Assembly (NCBI RefSeq): GCF_037975245.1
Contig: NC_092576.1
Coordinates: forward strand, 45,049,111 to 45,113,110
DNA from: Apostichopus japonicus
Lineage: Eukaryota > Echinodermata > Holothuroidea > Aspidochirotida > Stichopodidae
DNA length: 64,000 nt
Direction of reading: 5' to 3'
Below are positions 33,750 through 45,803 of this stretch, one piece after another. A program made the translations under genes and the position numbers. Below the pieces are notes generated by a model, which saw only the letters and a program-made list of their open reading frames with translations, was not told where the DNA came from and searched no databases. Position 1 is the first letter of the stretch, and every line of letters starts with the position of its first letter.

Positions 33750-36199
33750 GTGTACAGTATGGAGACCTAGCCGCTCTGCTCCCATTAGTATCTCTAAGGA
33801 TATTTTTTCCATCTTTGATATGTTAATTGAAAGATAACAAATCAAACCAAAGAAATCTATGCTATATATGTCATAATTAGGTCATGCATATTTACGATTG
33901 ATTGTCTTAAATTGGGTTCAAGTTTAATGAATATGAATAATAGCTTAAAGTGCGACGTGTTATTACATATATTAACACTTCATTAATGTGTACATATCTA
34001 ACGTAACATTTACGGTTTTATAAGGTTCCGTTTCATGTTAAATGAATAATATAATACAACAAAGAAGATGTCTGCTTTAGGAACACATAAATATGGTTCA
34101 ATATCAGATGAAAGGGCGTTGAAAGAGAGAAGGTATATGGACAGTTGATAGTAAAATATGGAAAGTAGTTTTCTACCGAAAAGAAAGTTGAACAAAAAGG
34201 AACCCAGAATGATGAAATAATGATGTAAAATTCGTAATATCTTCACAGGGGTTCCTAACGTTTAATATTAGCCTGACAGGAAGTAGACACTTGACAATAT
34301 GTAACATTGCGCCCATTTCAAGAGTGTCGGGTAAAATGAAGATCACATCTTAGATTAACGCTCTGTCATACCGTGACCTGTATCACCTATTAATGTCACA
34401 TAGCTCACTGATCTGTCACAATTTTAAACAAATGTAATAACAAATATCAACTGAATCTTTTATGTCAATATCGCAAATCAAATTAGAACATCAATAAGAC
34501 TATAGTTAAGTATCTATATAGCGATGCATACTGTAACACTTTGTAACCAAACAATTCTTCCGTAGCGACTGCAACAGAATGCATACAGCGATATAGACTA
34601 TATGACTATGTTCTGTCTGTCTTACCTGACAATCAACCATAGTGTCTATAACTCAGCTTAGTCGGTATTTCAGACAAATCCCGCTTATGATATCGTCAAA
34701 AGTGATGTTTCAGTTATAGCATTGATTATACTATTGTCATTGCGGTGTATCAAAAACGATAAAATCAGATTAAGAAATTCTCAAAATTAGAACCTACAAG
34801 ACATGAACTATTCGTATGGAGCACCTACTGTATCCTGCACGTAAGGGTATTTTAGTTAAAGCTAATAGAAATGTACGCAATCCTAATATCTTGCCAAAAA
34901 ATGGAATAAAGCCATGCTTTTTTGTAACGTTTATTCAAAGAAAAGCACTTGAACATTTGTATGGATTATGTAACATAAGTTTTCAAATATTTATCAACTT
35001 TTTTACTTTCTTATCTTTACGTGCGTATTGATGTACATATTTGTATATTTCTTAGTCTTTGGTTCTTATGTTTATAGATATTGCATATTTATACTGGTGA
35101 TAACGGAAATGAAATTTACAGTATATGCGGATTTTGTTAGATTCGAGTTAGGTATTTCTGACGGAAGCTCTAAGTGTACATGTTATGTTCAACGGTATAT
35201 TAATATGATAGAAGTTAATATGAACCTGACCGCTTGTAATGAGCCTCAGCAGGCGATGAAAACAGAAACAACTTCAGCCCCAAATCTTACATGTATGAAA
35301 TGGATGAAGCTAGTATGTACATATGGTATGCCATTTGCGATAGGTCTGATTTAAGTTCCGATGCTGGTTACAAAGCAAACATGTTTGTCATGAGTTTAAG
35401 TATCTATCCAAGTTATAATACTTTATCAAACTGATGAAACGTTTATGAGCTATTTGGTGGCGGTTAAGTTGATACTGTAAACGAAACCAGCTATTTTAAT
35501 GCTACATTACTTCAGTTAATCTTGTCATCCAACCATTGTTGTAAACGGATCATCCAGCTTCTCCAAAGAAGAGTCTAATGCACATTTATGAAGCTTTTAA
35601 TAAATGCAGAAAGCAATATATGGCAAAGGCTTAGAATCTTTATATCCGTGACGCAGTATCTTGAAAAAAAAATCAGATTCTTTTTGAACATTGTGTTTGT
35701 ACACAGCGTCACAAAATCCGCGTATATTTATTAGTTACCATGGTATGTACACAACAGAACGAAGCAGTAGGATATCCACCCCCACCCCCCCCCCATACTG
35801 ACTGGTATTACGGTCTTGATATGTAAATGTGCGTGGAAAGTGATTTAATCACAGCTCCACCAAATCATCGGTTATGATGTACCCCACAGAGCGAATCTAG
35901 TGCCACTTACATAATATATTACCGATATCTTCTTCTATAGTTTATTCTAAATAGTGAATATGTGAGTTTCACGAATTTCAAAATAATCTTCAATTTTCTT
36001 TTCTTTATAGCAATTAATGTATCACTTCTTCCTTCATTTATATCAATCACCACATTGTCCAGCATTAGCACTCTGGAAAACAGTGAGTCTGATGTTTACA
36101 ATCAATTACGTTTATCATGCACTCCACACAAAATTTAATGATAGGCACTGTAAACCAGTGTCTATTGGGATTTTACTACCATAAAAGTATAACACTATT
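33750..36199. other. No gene recognised
   Basis: Very AT-rich. A 108-codon plus-strand frame at 35028-35354 begins with a hydrophobic stretch but has no family match I can make. A C run lies near 35777-35793. A weak minus-strand donor near 34625 lacks a convincing acceptor. Confidence 0.4.
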
Positions 36200-36950
36200 G
36201 AATCGCCCTGCTTCGCCTCAGTCACCACTTCATCCTCCTTTCTGACATATAAACTCCATGTATTTGATGTCCTATTTACAGTAGTGTACTTGAAACCGTC
36301 GCAAAAATATGTACTTCGATAAATAAATGTTTAAACAGTAGAGATCCCTTAAATCCCTTGAATCTACTAGAGAGAATAGTGTTAATTTATGAGCACAACT
36401 TAATTCAGTTGTATGTCAGTCATGTTTACGCTAATCTGGAGAAATAATAACTTAAACTATAGTTATCATTCAAATCTCTTGAAACGATAAGAGAGAACAG
36501 AGTTAATAATTGAGTAAGATAGAACTTAAAGAGTAACAAAAATGGACTTTTAAATTTTCTGTATTTTGTGCTGTTTTCCAAATCCCACCTGGGAAGATTA
36601 AAGTAATTGATTTCAACACAAAAGCCCGTGACACTATTTTTTTAAAAACTTTAAAAAGAACAACAGTGTGAATCGAGTGGCGCAATACCAGTTCATCCTC
36701 TTTTTTGTCCTAGAAACTCCACGTTTTTTTATGTCCCACATACAGTATTGTACTTGAAAACGTCGCATAAATCCCTGGAAGCTATTAGAGAGAACAATGT
36801 TAATTTATTAGCAAAACTTAATTTAGTTGTACGTCAGTCATGTTTACGCTAATCTGGAGAAATAATAATTTAAACTATAGTTATCATTCAAATCTTTTGA
36901 AACTATTAGGGAGAACCAAGTTCTCCCTAACTGGACTTTCAAAACATCTG
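36200..36950. repeat. Tandem duplication, period about 455-460 bp
   Basis: The segment with TACTTGAAACCGTCGCA, GTCAGTCATGTTTACGCTAA and TCTGGAGAAATAATAA at 36285-36480 recurs at 36750-36905 with roughly 85-90% identity. Flanking pieces (TTCATCCTC...CTAGAAACTCC, and the GGGAAGATTAAAGTA motif at 36590 and 37055) repeat in the same order, so the duplicated unit extends to about 37100. Confidence 0.75.
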
Positions 36951-37589
36951 TACTTTGTGTTGTTTTAACTACAATCTCCTGGTAGCAAAATTGACCGTTA
37001 ACGGAAAGTGTAGAAAACATAATGTTACTTCACTCCACTAAAATCCCACAAGGGAAGATTAAAGTATTTTTTTCAACAAACTTATTTCCGTGACAGTAAT
37101 TTGTGGGACACAGATTTTCTGGCTAAACGACAATAATACACTAATCAGGAGCAGTTTCGTGATTGTAACAACGAATCTAGATCTCTTAGTTTGTTGCAGG
37201 GTGTCCAATAATTCTGCAAATATTACATGGCTTGGTCAAATTTTACAACCTATTACGTTATAGGCATTTTTTTCAGTTTCATGAAAACGTTCACCCAGTG
37301 ACTTAATTCTCACCTTTATTTGTCATTATTCATAACATAATTTAGTTATGATAAGGTTGGGGTCAAAATCACCCCAAAATCTGTGCCGACAATTAGCTGC
37401 TAAAATTTTCACATCACCATCCTGTACATTGGACCTAATTCGCTACACCAACCAAACACATCGTAACAGTTAATTTGTTCAGTAATTACTGGAATGAAGA
37501 CAAATTATTTAAAGCTTCTATCATTTAGGATGGAAATGATGCATGGAAGACCCCGTAAAAATGAACAAATCCACTTCAAGAACAGCGAC

Positions 37590-39495
37590 AGTTATACAGG
37601 AGCAGTTAAACGACGCAGTCATACGGGGCAGCTATACGGGAAAGCTAAACGGGGCAGCTATACGCGACAGCTTTAACGGCGCAGTTATAAAGAGGGAGCT
37701 AGATCCGGCAGTTATACGGGGCAACTATACACAGGAGGCAATACGGGGCAGCTATATATGGTTAGTTATACGAGGGAAGATATACGAGGGAAGATATACG
37801 GGGCATCTATATAGGGGCAGCTATACGGGGGCAGCTTTAACGGCGCAGCTATACGGGGGCAGCTAAAGACGTGGCGGTTATACGGGGACCTATACACATG
37901 AGGCAATATGGGGCAGCTATATAGGGTTAGTTATACGGTGGCAGATACACGAGGGAAGATATACGGGGAAACTATACAGGGCATCTATATAGGGGAAGCT
38001 TAACGAAGCAGCTGTACGCGGCAGCTTTAACGGCGCAGTTATACGGGGGCAGCTAGACGTGGCAGTTATACGGGGGCAGCTGTACAAAGAAGGCAATACG
38101 GGGCAGCTATATAGGGTAAGTTATACGGGGCAGATATACGAACGGAGATATACTGGGAAGCTATACGAGGCATCTATATAGGGGCAGCTATACGGGAGTA
38201 GCTAAGGGGGGAGGGGAGTGTGGCAGCTAAACGGGGCAAATAAACGGGGCAGCTTTAACGGCATAGTTATACGGAGGAGCTATACAAGGGAGGTAATACG
38301 GGGCAGCTATATATGGGCAGTTATACAGGGAAAGATATACGAGGAAAGATATACGAGGCAGCTAAACAGGGGCATCTATATAGGGGCAGTTATACGGGGC
38401 AGCTATAGGTGGCAGCTACACGGGGGCAACTATACAAAGGAGGCAATACGGGGGAGCTATATAGGGGCAGCTATACGAGGGAGCTAAACGGGGGCAGCTA
38501 TACGGGGCATCTATATCGGGAAGCTATACGGGAAGCTATATACGGGCAGCTATACGGGCGCAGCTATTAGGGGGCAGCTCTAGGGGCATATATACGGTGC
38601 AGCTATACGGGGTACCTATACGGGAGCAGCAATATAGCGGTAACTATACGGAGGAAGATATACAGCAAAGCTAGTCGTAGCAATTATTACCGGGGAACCT
38701 TTAAGGGGAAAGCTATACGGGGAAGCTATAAGGGGAACATATATAGGGACAGCTATACGGGGAAGCTATAGGGGGGCATCTTCATTGGTCAGATATACGG
38801 GGGCTGCTAGAAGTGGCAGCTATACGGGGGCAACACTACAGGGGTAGCAATACGGGGCAGCTATATAGTGGCAGTAATTCCGGGGCAGATATACCGGGAA
38901 GCCTTTCGTGGAAGCTGTATAAGTGCAGCTATACGGGGAAAGCTAGAAGGTGGCAGCTATACGGGGCAACTATACGGGGCAGCAATATAGGGGTATCTTG
39001 AAGCTATACGGGTAAAGACATATGGGGGAGCTATAATGGGAGCTGACAGGGGCAGCTTTACGGCGGCATCTAAACGGGGCAGCTACACGGGGCAGCGTTA
39101 CGGGGGCAACTTTAACGGGCGGCAATACGGGGCAGCTATAGTAGGCGCAATAATACGGGGCAGATACGGCGAAATATACACGAGGAAGCTCTAAGGGGAG
39201 GTTTATAGGGGCAGTGATAAGGGGTGGCAGCTATACGGGGCAGCAATATAGGGGTATCTATACGGGGGATGATTAATAGGGAAAGTATGCGGACAGCTTT
39301 ATACTGACAGCTATACGGGGGCAGAAATTTAGGGGTAGCTATACGGTGAAGCTATACGGGGGAAGATATACTGGGAAGCTATACTGGAAAGCTATGTAGG
39401 GGCAGATATACGGGGGCAACAGTATAGGGGTTGCTTTACGGGGTAAGCTTTACGGGGAAGATATACGGGGAAGCTATAAGGGGAAGCTAAATAGG
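37590..39495. repeat. 1.9-kb array of a degenerate 13-15 bp unit
   Basis: More than 100 imperfect copies of a unit near GGGGCAGCTATAC. Variants GGGGAAGCTATAC, GGGGGCAGATATAC and GCATCTATATAG are interspersed, giving a loose higher-order pattern of about 150-190 bp in the left part (AGGCAATACGGGGCAGCTAT recurs near 37737, 37890, 38090, 38430). Short open frames are by-products. The strand is G-rich throughout on the plus side. Confidence 0.95.
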
Positions 39496-39647
39496 GGTAT
39501 TAAATCGTTAATGCTGACAGCAATCAAGTACATTTAAGCTACAAATGTTATCACAATATTGATGTTTATAGTTAATGTGAATGAAAAGACACAGGGTGGA
39601 ATTGTTTTATCAGCAATAGCTGCCATAAACGGTGAAATATCTCTTAC

Positions 39648-39700
39648 CTGCCATCGGCCGGTGTGCAAATTCAGACGACGATGAGGGTAGACACTCCAAA
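39648..39700 (-). CDS. Candidate 53-nt exon of an unidentified minus-strand gene
   Basis: The acceptor TTTCATTGTATTTGTACAG and donor CAG|GTAAGAG on the minus strand are both good. Two frames are open; the one ending in phase 0 (W-S-V-Y-P-H-R-R-L-N-L-H-T-G-R-W-Q) continues without a stop into the 26.1-kb exon and the acidic terminal exon at 21.65 kb. I do not recognise the protein. The 13.5-kb gap would be an intron containing the plus-strand SAM gene. Confidence 0.4.
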
Positions 39701-41315
39701 CTGTACAAATACAATGAAAGAGACCAATTTAAATTATCAGTGCAGATTTAATCTTCATTGGTCTGGATAGAAATCATCAACATTAAAGTAACCGGATGAT
39801 GTTGGCTCTCGATAATAACTTCACATCAGCTGAGTAATCAATGCAGTTGATTCCTTAAATTTGATCTTATCAGTTTACTATAAGTATCATCCCATTATTG
39901 TAGCTGATCAGTTTACAATCTTTGTATCTCAGTAAGATTACCAATCAGTTTACTACCATTACCATCGGTGTTATACCTGATCAGCTTACAACCATTATCC
40001 TTCTATTTATATGCCCAAAATTACAATACTTTGACAGACCATTGCAACGTCCCTTTGTTTCTGTTTGTTTACATTTTCAGATTCCGGAATTTGATTGCGA
40101 GCCTAGGCTATTGCAGCATAACTTACAAAGATAACATAAATGCAGTGCGCACTCTATTAATAACCGGCCGTTTTACCGGTCCAAATATATCCACCTGCTA
40201 TAACTAAATACAAGTTTCTAGTTTTACCGTTATGATTCAGTAGCAACAACAATATGACAAATACACGTTTCCACTAAACTCAAGAAAAACACGTATCTCG
40301 TTTGAATAACCACGATAATTTCTTTTTCATCATAAACTTCCATTGCTGCAGCATAGGCGTATCCATAGCACTTAACTTGATCAAAGCGAAGGATGAAATC
40401 TTTCTCTTGAGCATTACTTGCATTAAATGAGTAAGAACATTCCCAATACACAACGTATATTACATTACAGTAAGACGAACCTATACGGCAGCTCCTTAGT
40501 CAAATCACCCCCCCCCCCAAAAAAAAAAGAACAAAAACGACCATAACAACCAACGATAAAAGTAGCACATAAGCAAGAATCGCGGCCTGAAATATTTAAA
40601 CCTAACCTCTTGTGCTCGATCACTCGCCTGTATCAGTTTCTGCTGAGTAGTGCATTCGTTTGTTTTTAACTCACTTAAACGACTACAATGAATCCAATAA
40701 CGTCTAAAATTATTGTAGACGTATGTAAAGTATACATCGTTACCTCATCAAGTAATACCGATGTAAAACTGTACCGAATCGATAATTAGTATGTATATTG
40801 ATGGCTTGAAAATGAAACTAATACTAATCAAATAAAATGTAGGCCTATTTTATGCACATTTTAATCTGCATGCAGATTTACAGTCCAAAATGTAAATTAA
40901 ATATTTTTCTTTGGTAGTTTAATGTTATCAAAAGGTGTGATGCGAAGTCCCCTGTAGCTGCAGAATTAAAAAAAAAGTTGTCAGGTAGAAGATAAACCTT
41001 AATATTGTACAGAACGTGCGTCAGAGCTCAAGCGGGGTTGAGGGGCCAAAGCCCGGGAAACAGCGGGGGAGGGGTCAACGCTTATAGAAGCTGCTACGTT
41101 TTATTAGCCATAATATGATCCAAATATGGCGAACGGCAGATATAAAGGAGTAGCAGAGAGACCGATTCTGTTTTCTTTTCTTCGTTATTGTATTATGACC
41201 CTCACTTTCTTAAGTGTACGACCACGCTAAATTTGTCTCCAATTTGTTGAATGACTTGGCATCAGTATGAGACCGAGTTTTGAATTTATGTGGGGCGTGG
41301 TGTGACACCCCATAC
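39701..41315. other. No firm gene
   Basis: A minus-strand frame at 40230-40451 has a plausible-looking stretch (E-K-D-F-I-L-R-F-D-Q-V-K-C-Y-G-Y) but no clean splice sites. A C/A run is at 40508-40528. The sequence just left of 41316 is the target-site copy of the next element. Confidence 0.35.
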
Positions 41316-41364
41316 CATAGGCGTACGAGGCGGGGGGGGGGCAGGCGGGCAGACTGCCCCCAAA

Positions 41365-41617
<253 letters not shown>

Positions 41618-41791
41618 GTAGCTTGCCCGAATCTTTTTCAAATTTTTGCCCGACAATTCCATGATTTTCTTTATTTAGCATCATGATGCCCGAATATTTC
41701 CGTGTAATACCACCGTAAGCGCAGTTCATCTGGGCTACCAAGCTTTTTGCACGATCAATTTTTTTCTAACTGGTCAATTGTATACCTGGAC

Positions 41792-42398
41792 CAAGGGCGG
41801 CGGAACCAGGGGGGCACATGGGGCACGTGCCCCCCCCCCCCCACTTTTCCTCAGGTTCAAAATGTGCCTTTTTTCTAGATAAAAATTGAGGTGCCTCAAG
41901 TTAGCGAGGGGTTTGTAAAACCAACATTTTTCTAGTACGCTCCGCGCCAACCGATGGTGGCGCTCCGCTCAGAAAGTCGTGCATACAACTTTGCAAATCC
42001 TGGCTAAGCCCGTGACTTTTAATGAATTTCTGTGGGTCAAACTCAAAGCTATTTCGAATGGAAAAAATTTGTTAAGATATTAACAAGTAAAAAAAACTCT
42101 AATTCGGAATATTCCTACATTAGCAACTAGCATGATTTCACCTCATGTTGTCTCAAAAGAAAACTTGTTCCTTGTTTCCCAATTTGCGCATTGGGTATTG
42201 CAGTGCTAGTGTACATATTTTCTTTCAGGGGGGGGGGGGGGGGTGTTGATGGAGTGATGTGTATACGCAAATAAGATAATACAATAAGAGTTATAAAGGG
42301 TACTAAATATAAGGCTGCATCAGTCCAATCGAATTTCTGCAGGTGCCCTTTGATGTCGGTGCCCCCCCCCCCAGACTAAAGTGCTTCCGCCGCCCTTG
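41792..42398. mobile_element. hAT-type MITE, 607 bp, TIR CAAGGGCGGCGGAA
   Basis: Terminal inverted repeats CAAGGGCGGCGGAA are perfect over 14 bp. The element is flanked by a perfect 8-bp duplication ACCTGGAC (41784-41791 and 42399-42406). G-rich and C-rich runs lie just inside the left end, and a G run lies at about 42231-42243. Around 41938-41985 it carries the shared GC-rich dyad core, in inverted orientation. No coding capacity, so it depends on a hAT transposase in trans. It is nested in the CATAGGCGTA element. Confidence 0.92.
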
Positions 42399-42970
42399 AC
42401 CTGGACATCCCCGACATGAGTGTATATAAGAAATATATTCTTTTTCATGGATGGTGGGGAGGGAGTGCCTACAAGCCTAGAAGTACAGGTTTATCATATT
42501 CTTTGTTATATTTTATACATTTCTGTGAGACAAATTGCAGTCTCACCCGACACAGCGACATTATCCCGCCTATACGTGTCGTTGAACAATGTATGTTTTC
42601 TGGAGGTAGCTGAGTACTGTGTTAAAATAATAAATAAGGTAACTAAATAGGAGCTTAAAAAATATACTGTCCCATTTTTCCTCTTCAAAGTGATGTTACC
42701 ATTTTTTCTTCTTCTAATTTACCAAATTTTTGGGGAAGTGTAAATTTCTAAAACGTGAGATTATAAAATAAAGAATGTTTAGATGCAACTTGCAAGGCCT
42801 CAGAAGTGCCGTTTCCGGCAATCTGAGAGGCATTGTTTGCCAAAAATTTTCTTGTACGCTACGCGCCATCTGATGGTGGCGCTCCGCTTAGATAGTGTCA
42901 CGAAAACTTTCGGGCACAAAAAGTTCTGCCCCCCCAAACTGAAATGGTCCCTTACGCCTATGCCCCACAC

Positions 42971-45207
42971 CCCCATTTGAATGTCTATGAGTTTAATTTC
43001 TCAATGTATAAAAGTGCAATTCAATTTCCTGTTTACAAATACAGCGTTAGTGTAAGCAACGATCACTTGTAGTATCATATTAGTCTCACTAGGCTTTGAC
43101 TCTTAACTTTTCGATTTACAAAAGATGTTCATATCATAAGGAAATTAAATGTCAACTGATAATTTAACTTAGTTTCTGCTTGGTTGCTGTGATGACCATG
43201 GGAAACAAACGAAATAGGGGTCCGTTCTGGAACAGTTAATAAGTGACACATCACTTGTATACATAGAAGTGTAAAAATGAATTAAATATTGTTTTAAATT
43301 CACATTTGTTTTTAATGCTTTCCTTAATATCATTACCGACCTATTATTTATAGTCTAGTATTTTTCAAAGCAAATCATGCTTTAATGTTAATGTTCGTTT
43401 ATACTTTTCAAGCGCCGACGTAGGAATTGATGGTGTGCCCCCCCCCCCCCTCCCATCACCACCACCACGCATTTCAAACTAACACAGTTTTTTCAAGTAG
43501 AAAACATAGCACAATGTTGCGTTTAGACTTAGATATATGTTAAACTCTGCCTCAGAAGGTACCATTTGAAGTCTGGGGAAGGATCACAGACCCCACCCCC
43601 TTTTCCCCACTTCCCACATAATGATGCCGGATTTCACTACCGCATGTTCCTGTTAAACACAAAACGTGTGTCTTATTTTTGCCTTTATAAGTCTTTGATG
43701 TTATTATATTCTGCTAATGTTACCCATTATGATATTTCGAGTACGGTGCATTTAGTCCCAACGGTTCTTTTACATTTTTGCTCTCTGTCTTGCATTCGCT
43801 TATTTTTTTTTTACACTTTGCAGCCTATATTTTTTTATTTTAATAACCAACCTATTGATATTGCGTCTTAAATGTATACATTTTGCTTTATTAATTTTTA
43901 ATTTATTTATTCTTGTTTAATCTATTTTGTCCCGTCATTGTGCACGGCCAGTGATATCCGCTGATACAGATGTTGCTTTTCTTAAATATATTCGGAGTCT
44001 GCGGTTTACAAAGGGATCACGGGCCAGAACTAACAGTATACCGTAGGCCAATAGGCCTATACCTTTCTCCAAAATTCCAAATATCACTAATCCTGAGTAA
44101 CATCAGTTCCCTTGCTGTAGTACGAATAATTAACATATACCGTTGTAAAGTAACGTTAAAGTAAGTTAGACTTTGCGGATTTATTCTGCAATTCATATTG
44201 AAAGAATAGTTTCTGCGGAGGTGTGTTGGTGTTGGTATGTGTGTGTTTGCTGGGGGTGGGGGGGGGATTGAAAAACTCCGAGGGGTAGTGGAACATGTAC
44301 TTTCATTGTAAGGGCAAAGCACAACATTACATCAAAGCCCTACAAAACCTTAAACAATCATTGTCGCAATGTAATTAAGTTGCCCAAAGTGTATGATACG
44401 ACTCCATTTGGTAAAGGGATTTAAAGCATCACTTGATGTGATTGCTACTCACCAAAAGATCTTATAGGGCAGTGATCTCAAAAGAGCGAAATGAAAGGAA
44501 TATGACTTAACTCTTAAATCAACCAAGCTTAGCAATATTAAGTGTTGTTATATTTATATTATTCGGTTCGTTGTGTACCATCACAAGACTCTGTCTTGGT
44601 TTTCTCCGTCGTACACTATTGGAGTCATGTGTTGCTGATGCATTACTCTCTTGTATATATGTGAATCAACAACGATCAACAAGTCAACAGACATTCACAT
44701 AGTTGGTAAAGCCTTAATTAAATGTAAGAAACTTGAAATGTGACTATTATAACGTCATTGTGACCATACCTTTCACGTTTCTTGATTTCAAGGATGATGG
44801 AATGGATCCAATCGGAATAGCGTCTGGCAGATCGTACCAACGAAACCTATTGAGAGAAGTAGAATATCATCGTGTAAGATGTAGAAGACGTATAGAGGAT
44901 TGTCCTCCTAGTTAGGTTTATTGTTTACCATATCAATGAAGATAAACAAAGTAAACAACAAATAACAAGGAAGTAAATCACATCATGATAGTTTGAGCTG
45001 ATGTTTGTAAGTTGTATGTCATTGCTAGGTAACTGTAAACTGTATATCCGTCCAAATTATCAGAATTGGCCAAACTGTTTATATGTTTAACTTTACAATT
45101 ACTTTTAAGTTGTTCAGACATGTAGAAATACAACATTGTACACCACAAAAGGACTAATACAGGTTCCTTGTAACAACCGGACGCTCGGATCACGTGATTT
45201 AAATCGA
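42971..45207. other. No gene recognised
   Basis: It contains homopolymer C at 43438-43452 and G at 44259-44268. A 24-nt minus-strand exon candidate at 44453-44476 has a pyrimidine-rich acceptor and donor GTGAGTAG and would join in phase to the 39.65-kb exon, but it is too short to trust. No RNA gene was found. Confidence 0.35.
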
Positions 45208-45575
45208 TTATTATGCTACATTCTTCTCCAAGAATACAGACCTAGCAGGGTGCTTCGTTCAAGCGTACAACATATGCTATATGTTCCTACTGTTCGCACT
45301 TCCACCTATGTGGAACGTTGCTTAGCTAGATTAGCTCCCACAGCTCTGGAACAGTCTCCCCTTACATCTGAAATCAATCCAGCATGTGTCAACTTTCCAG
45401 AAAGAACTCAAGACGTTCTTATTCATGAATGCGTATCCATTTGTTTGATAACTGTTGTGTCCATTTTGGGTACTTTGCTCCTGCAGCGCTTCTGGGTAGT
45501 TTTTTTTGAACTGGATAAAAGCGCTCTACAAATTTGTATATTATTAGTATTATTACTAATATTATTATTATTACA
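45208..45575 (+). pseudogene. 5'-truncated CR1/L2-type LINE, 3' end of ORF2
   Basis: The plus frame reads L-L-Q-E-Y-R-P-S-R-V-L-R-S-S, then P-T-V-R-T-S-T-Y-V-E-R, then L-A-P-T-A-L-E-Q-S-P. This is the degenerate form of the C-terminal motif of CR1/L2-clade reverse transcriptases (x-x-P-x-R-x-L-R-S-S...V-P-R-T-R-T-K-T-Y-G-D-R...A-A-P-x-L-W-N-S-L-P). It is followed by ACTGGATAAAAGCGCTCTAC and an ATT-rich tail (about 45537-45575), the usual 3' end of these elements. Only this 3' fragment is present, as expected for 5'-truncated insertion. Confidence 0.8.
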
Positions 45576-45734
45576 TTTTTTAACGCGTTGGCGGGATGAA
45601 CAACCTGGAAAACGTTGCACTGAAACGGAGGAAGAATGGAATGGAGATGGGTAGGAGGGTCGAGGACATAGCAACATTTTTTACTGGGCGCAACAACTGG
45701 TCCTCTCAGGACATTTCAGTAAAAAGGTAAACAC

Positions 45735-45803
45735 AAAATAATTATGATAATAATATTAATACTAACAATAATAATAATTATAATAATAATGATTGTTATT
45801 AAT
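45735..45803. repeat. AAT/ATT microsatellite
   Basis: Imperfect ATA/AAT trinucleotide repeats (ATAATAATTATAATAATAAT in part). It lies about 160 bp past the LINE tail and may be its expanded remnant. Confidence 0.8.

Noticed and set aside
37494-39001. Open frames rich in GSYTG-like peptides
   Set aside because: They follow the 13-15 bp repeat unit and shift frame with every indel in the array.
40230-40451. Minus-strand exon with a hydrophilic coding-like stretch
   Set aside because: The acceptor is weak, no donor is in phase and no family is recognised.
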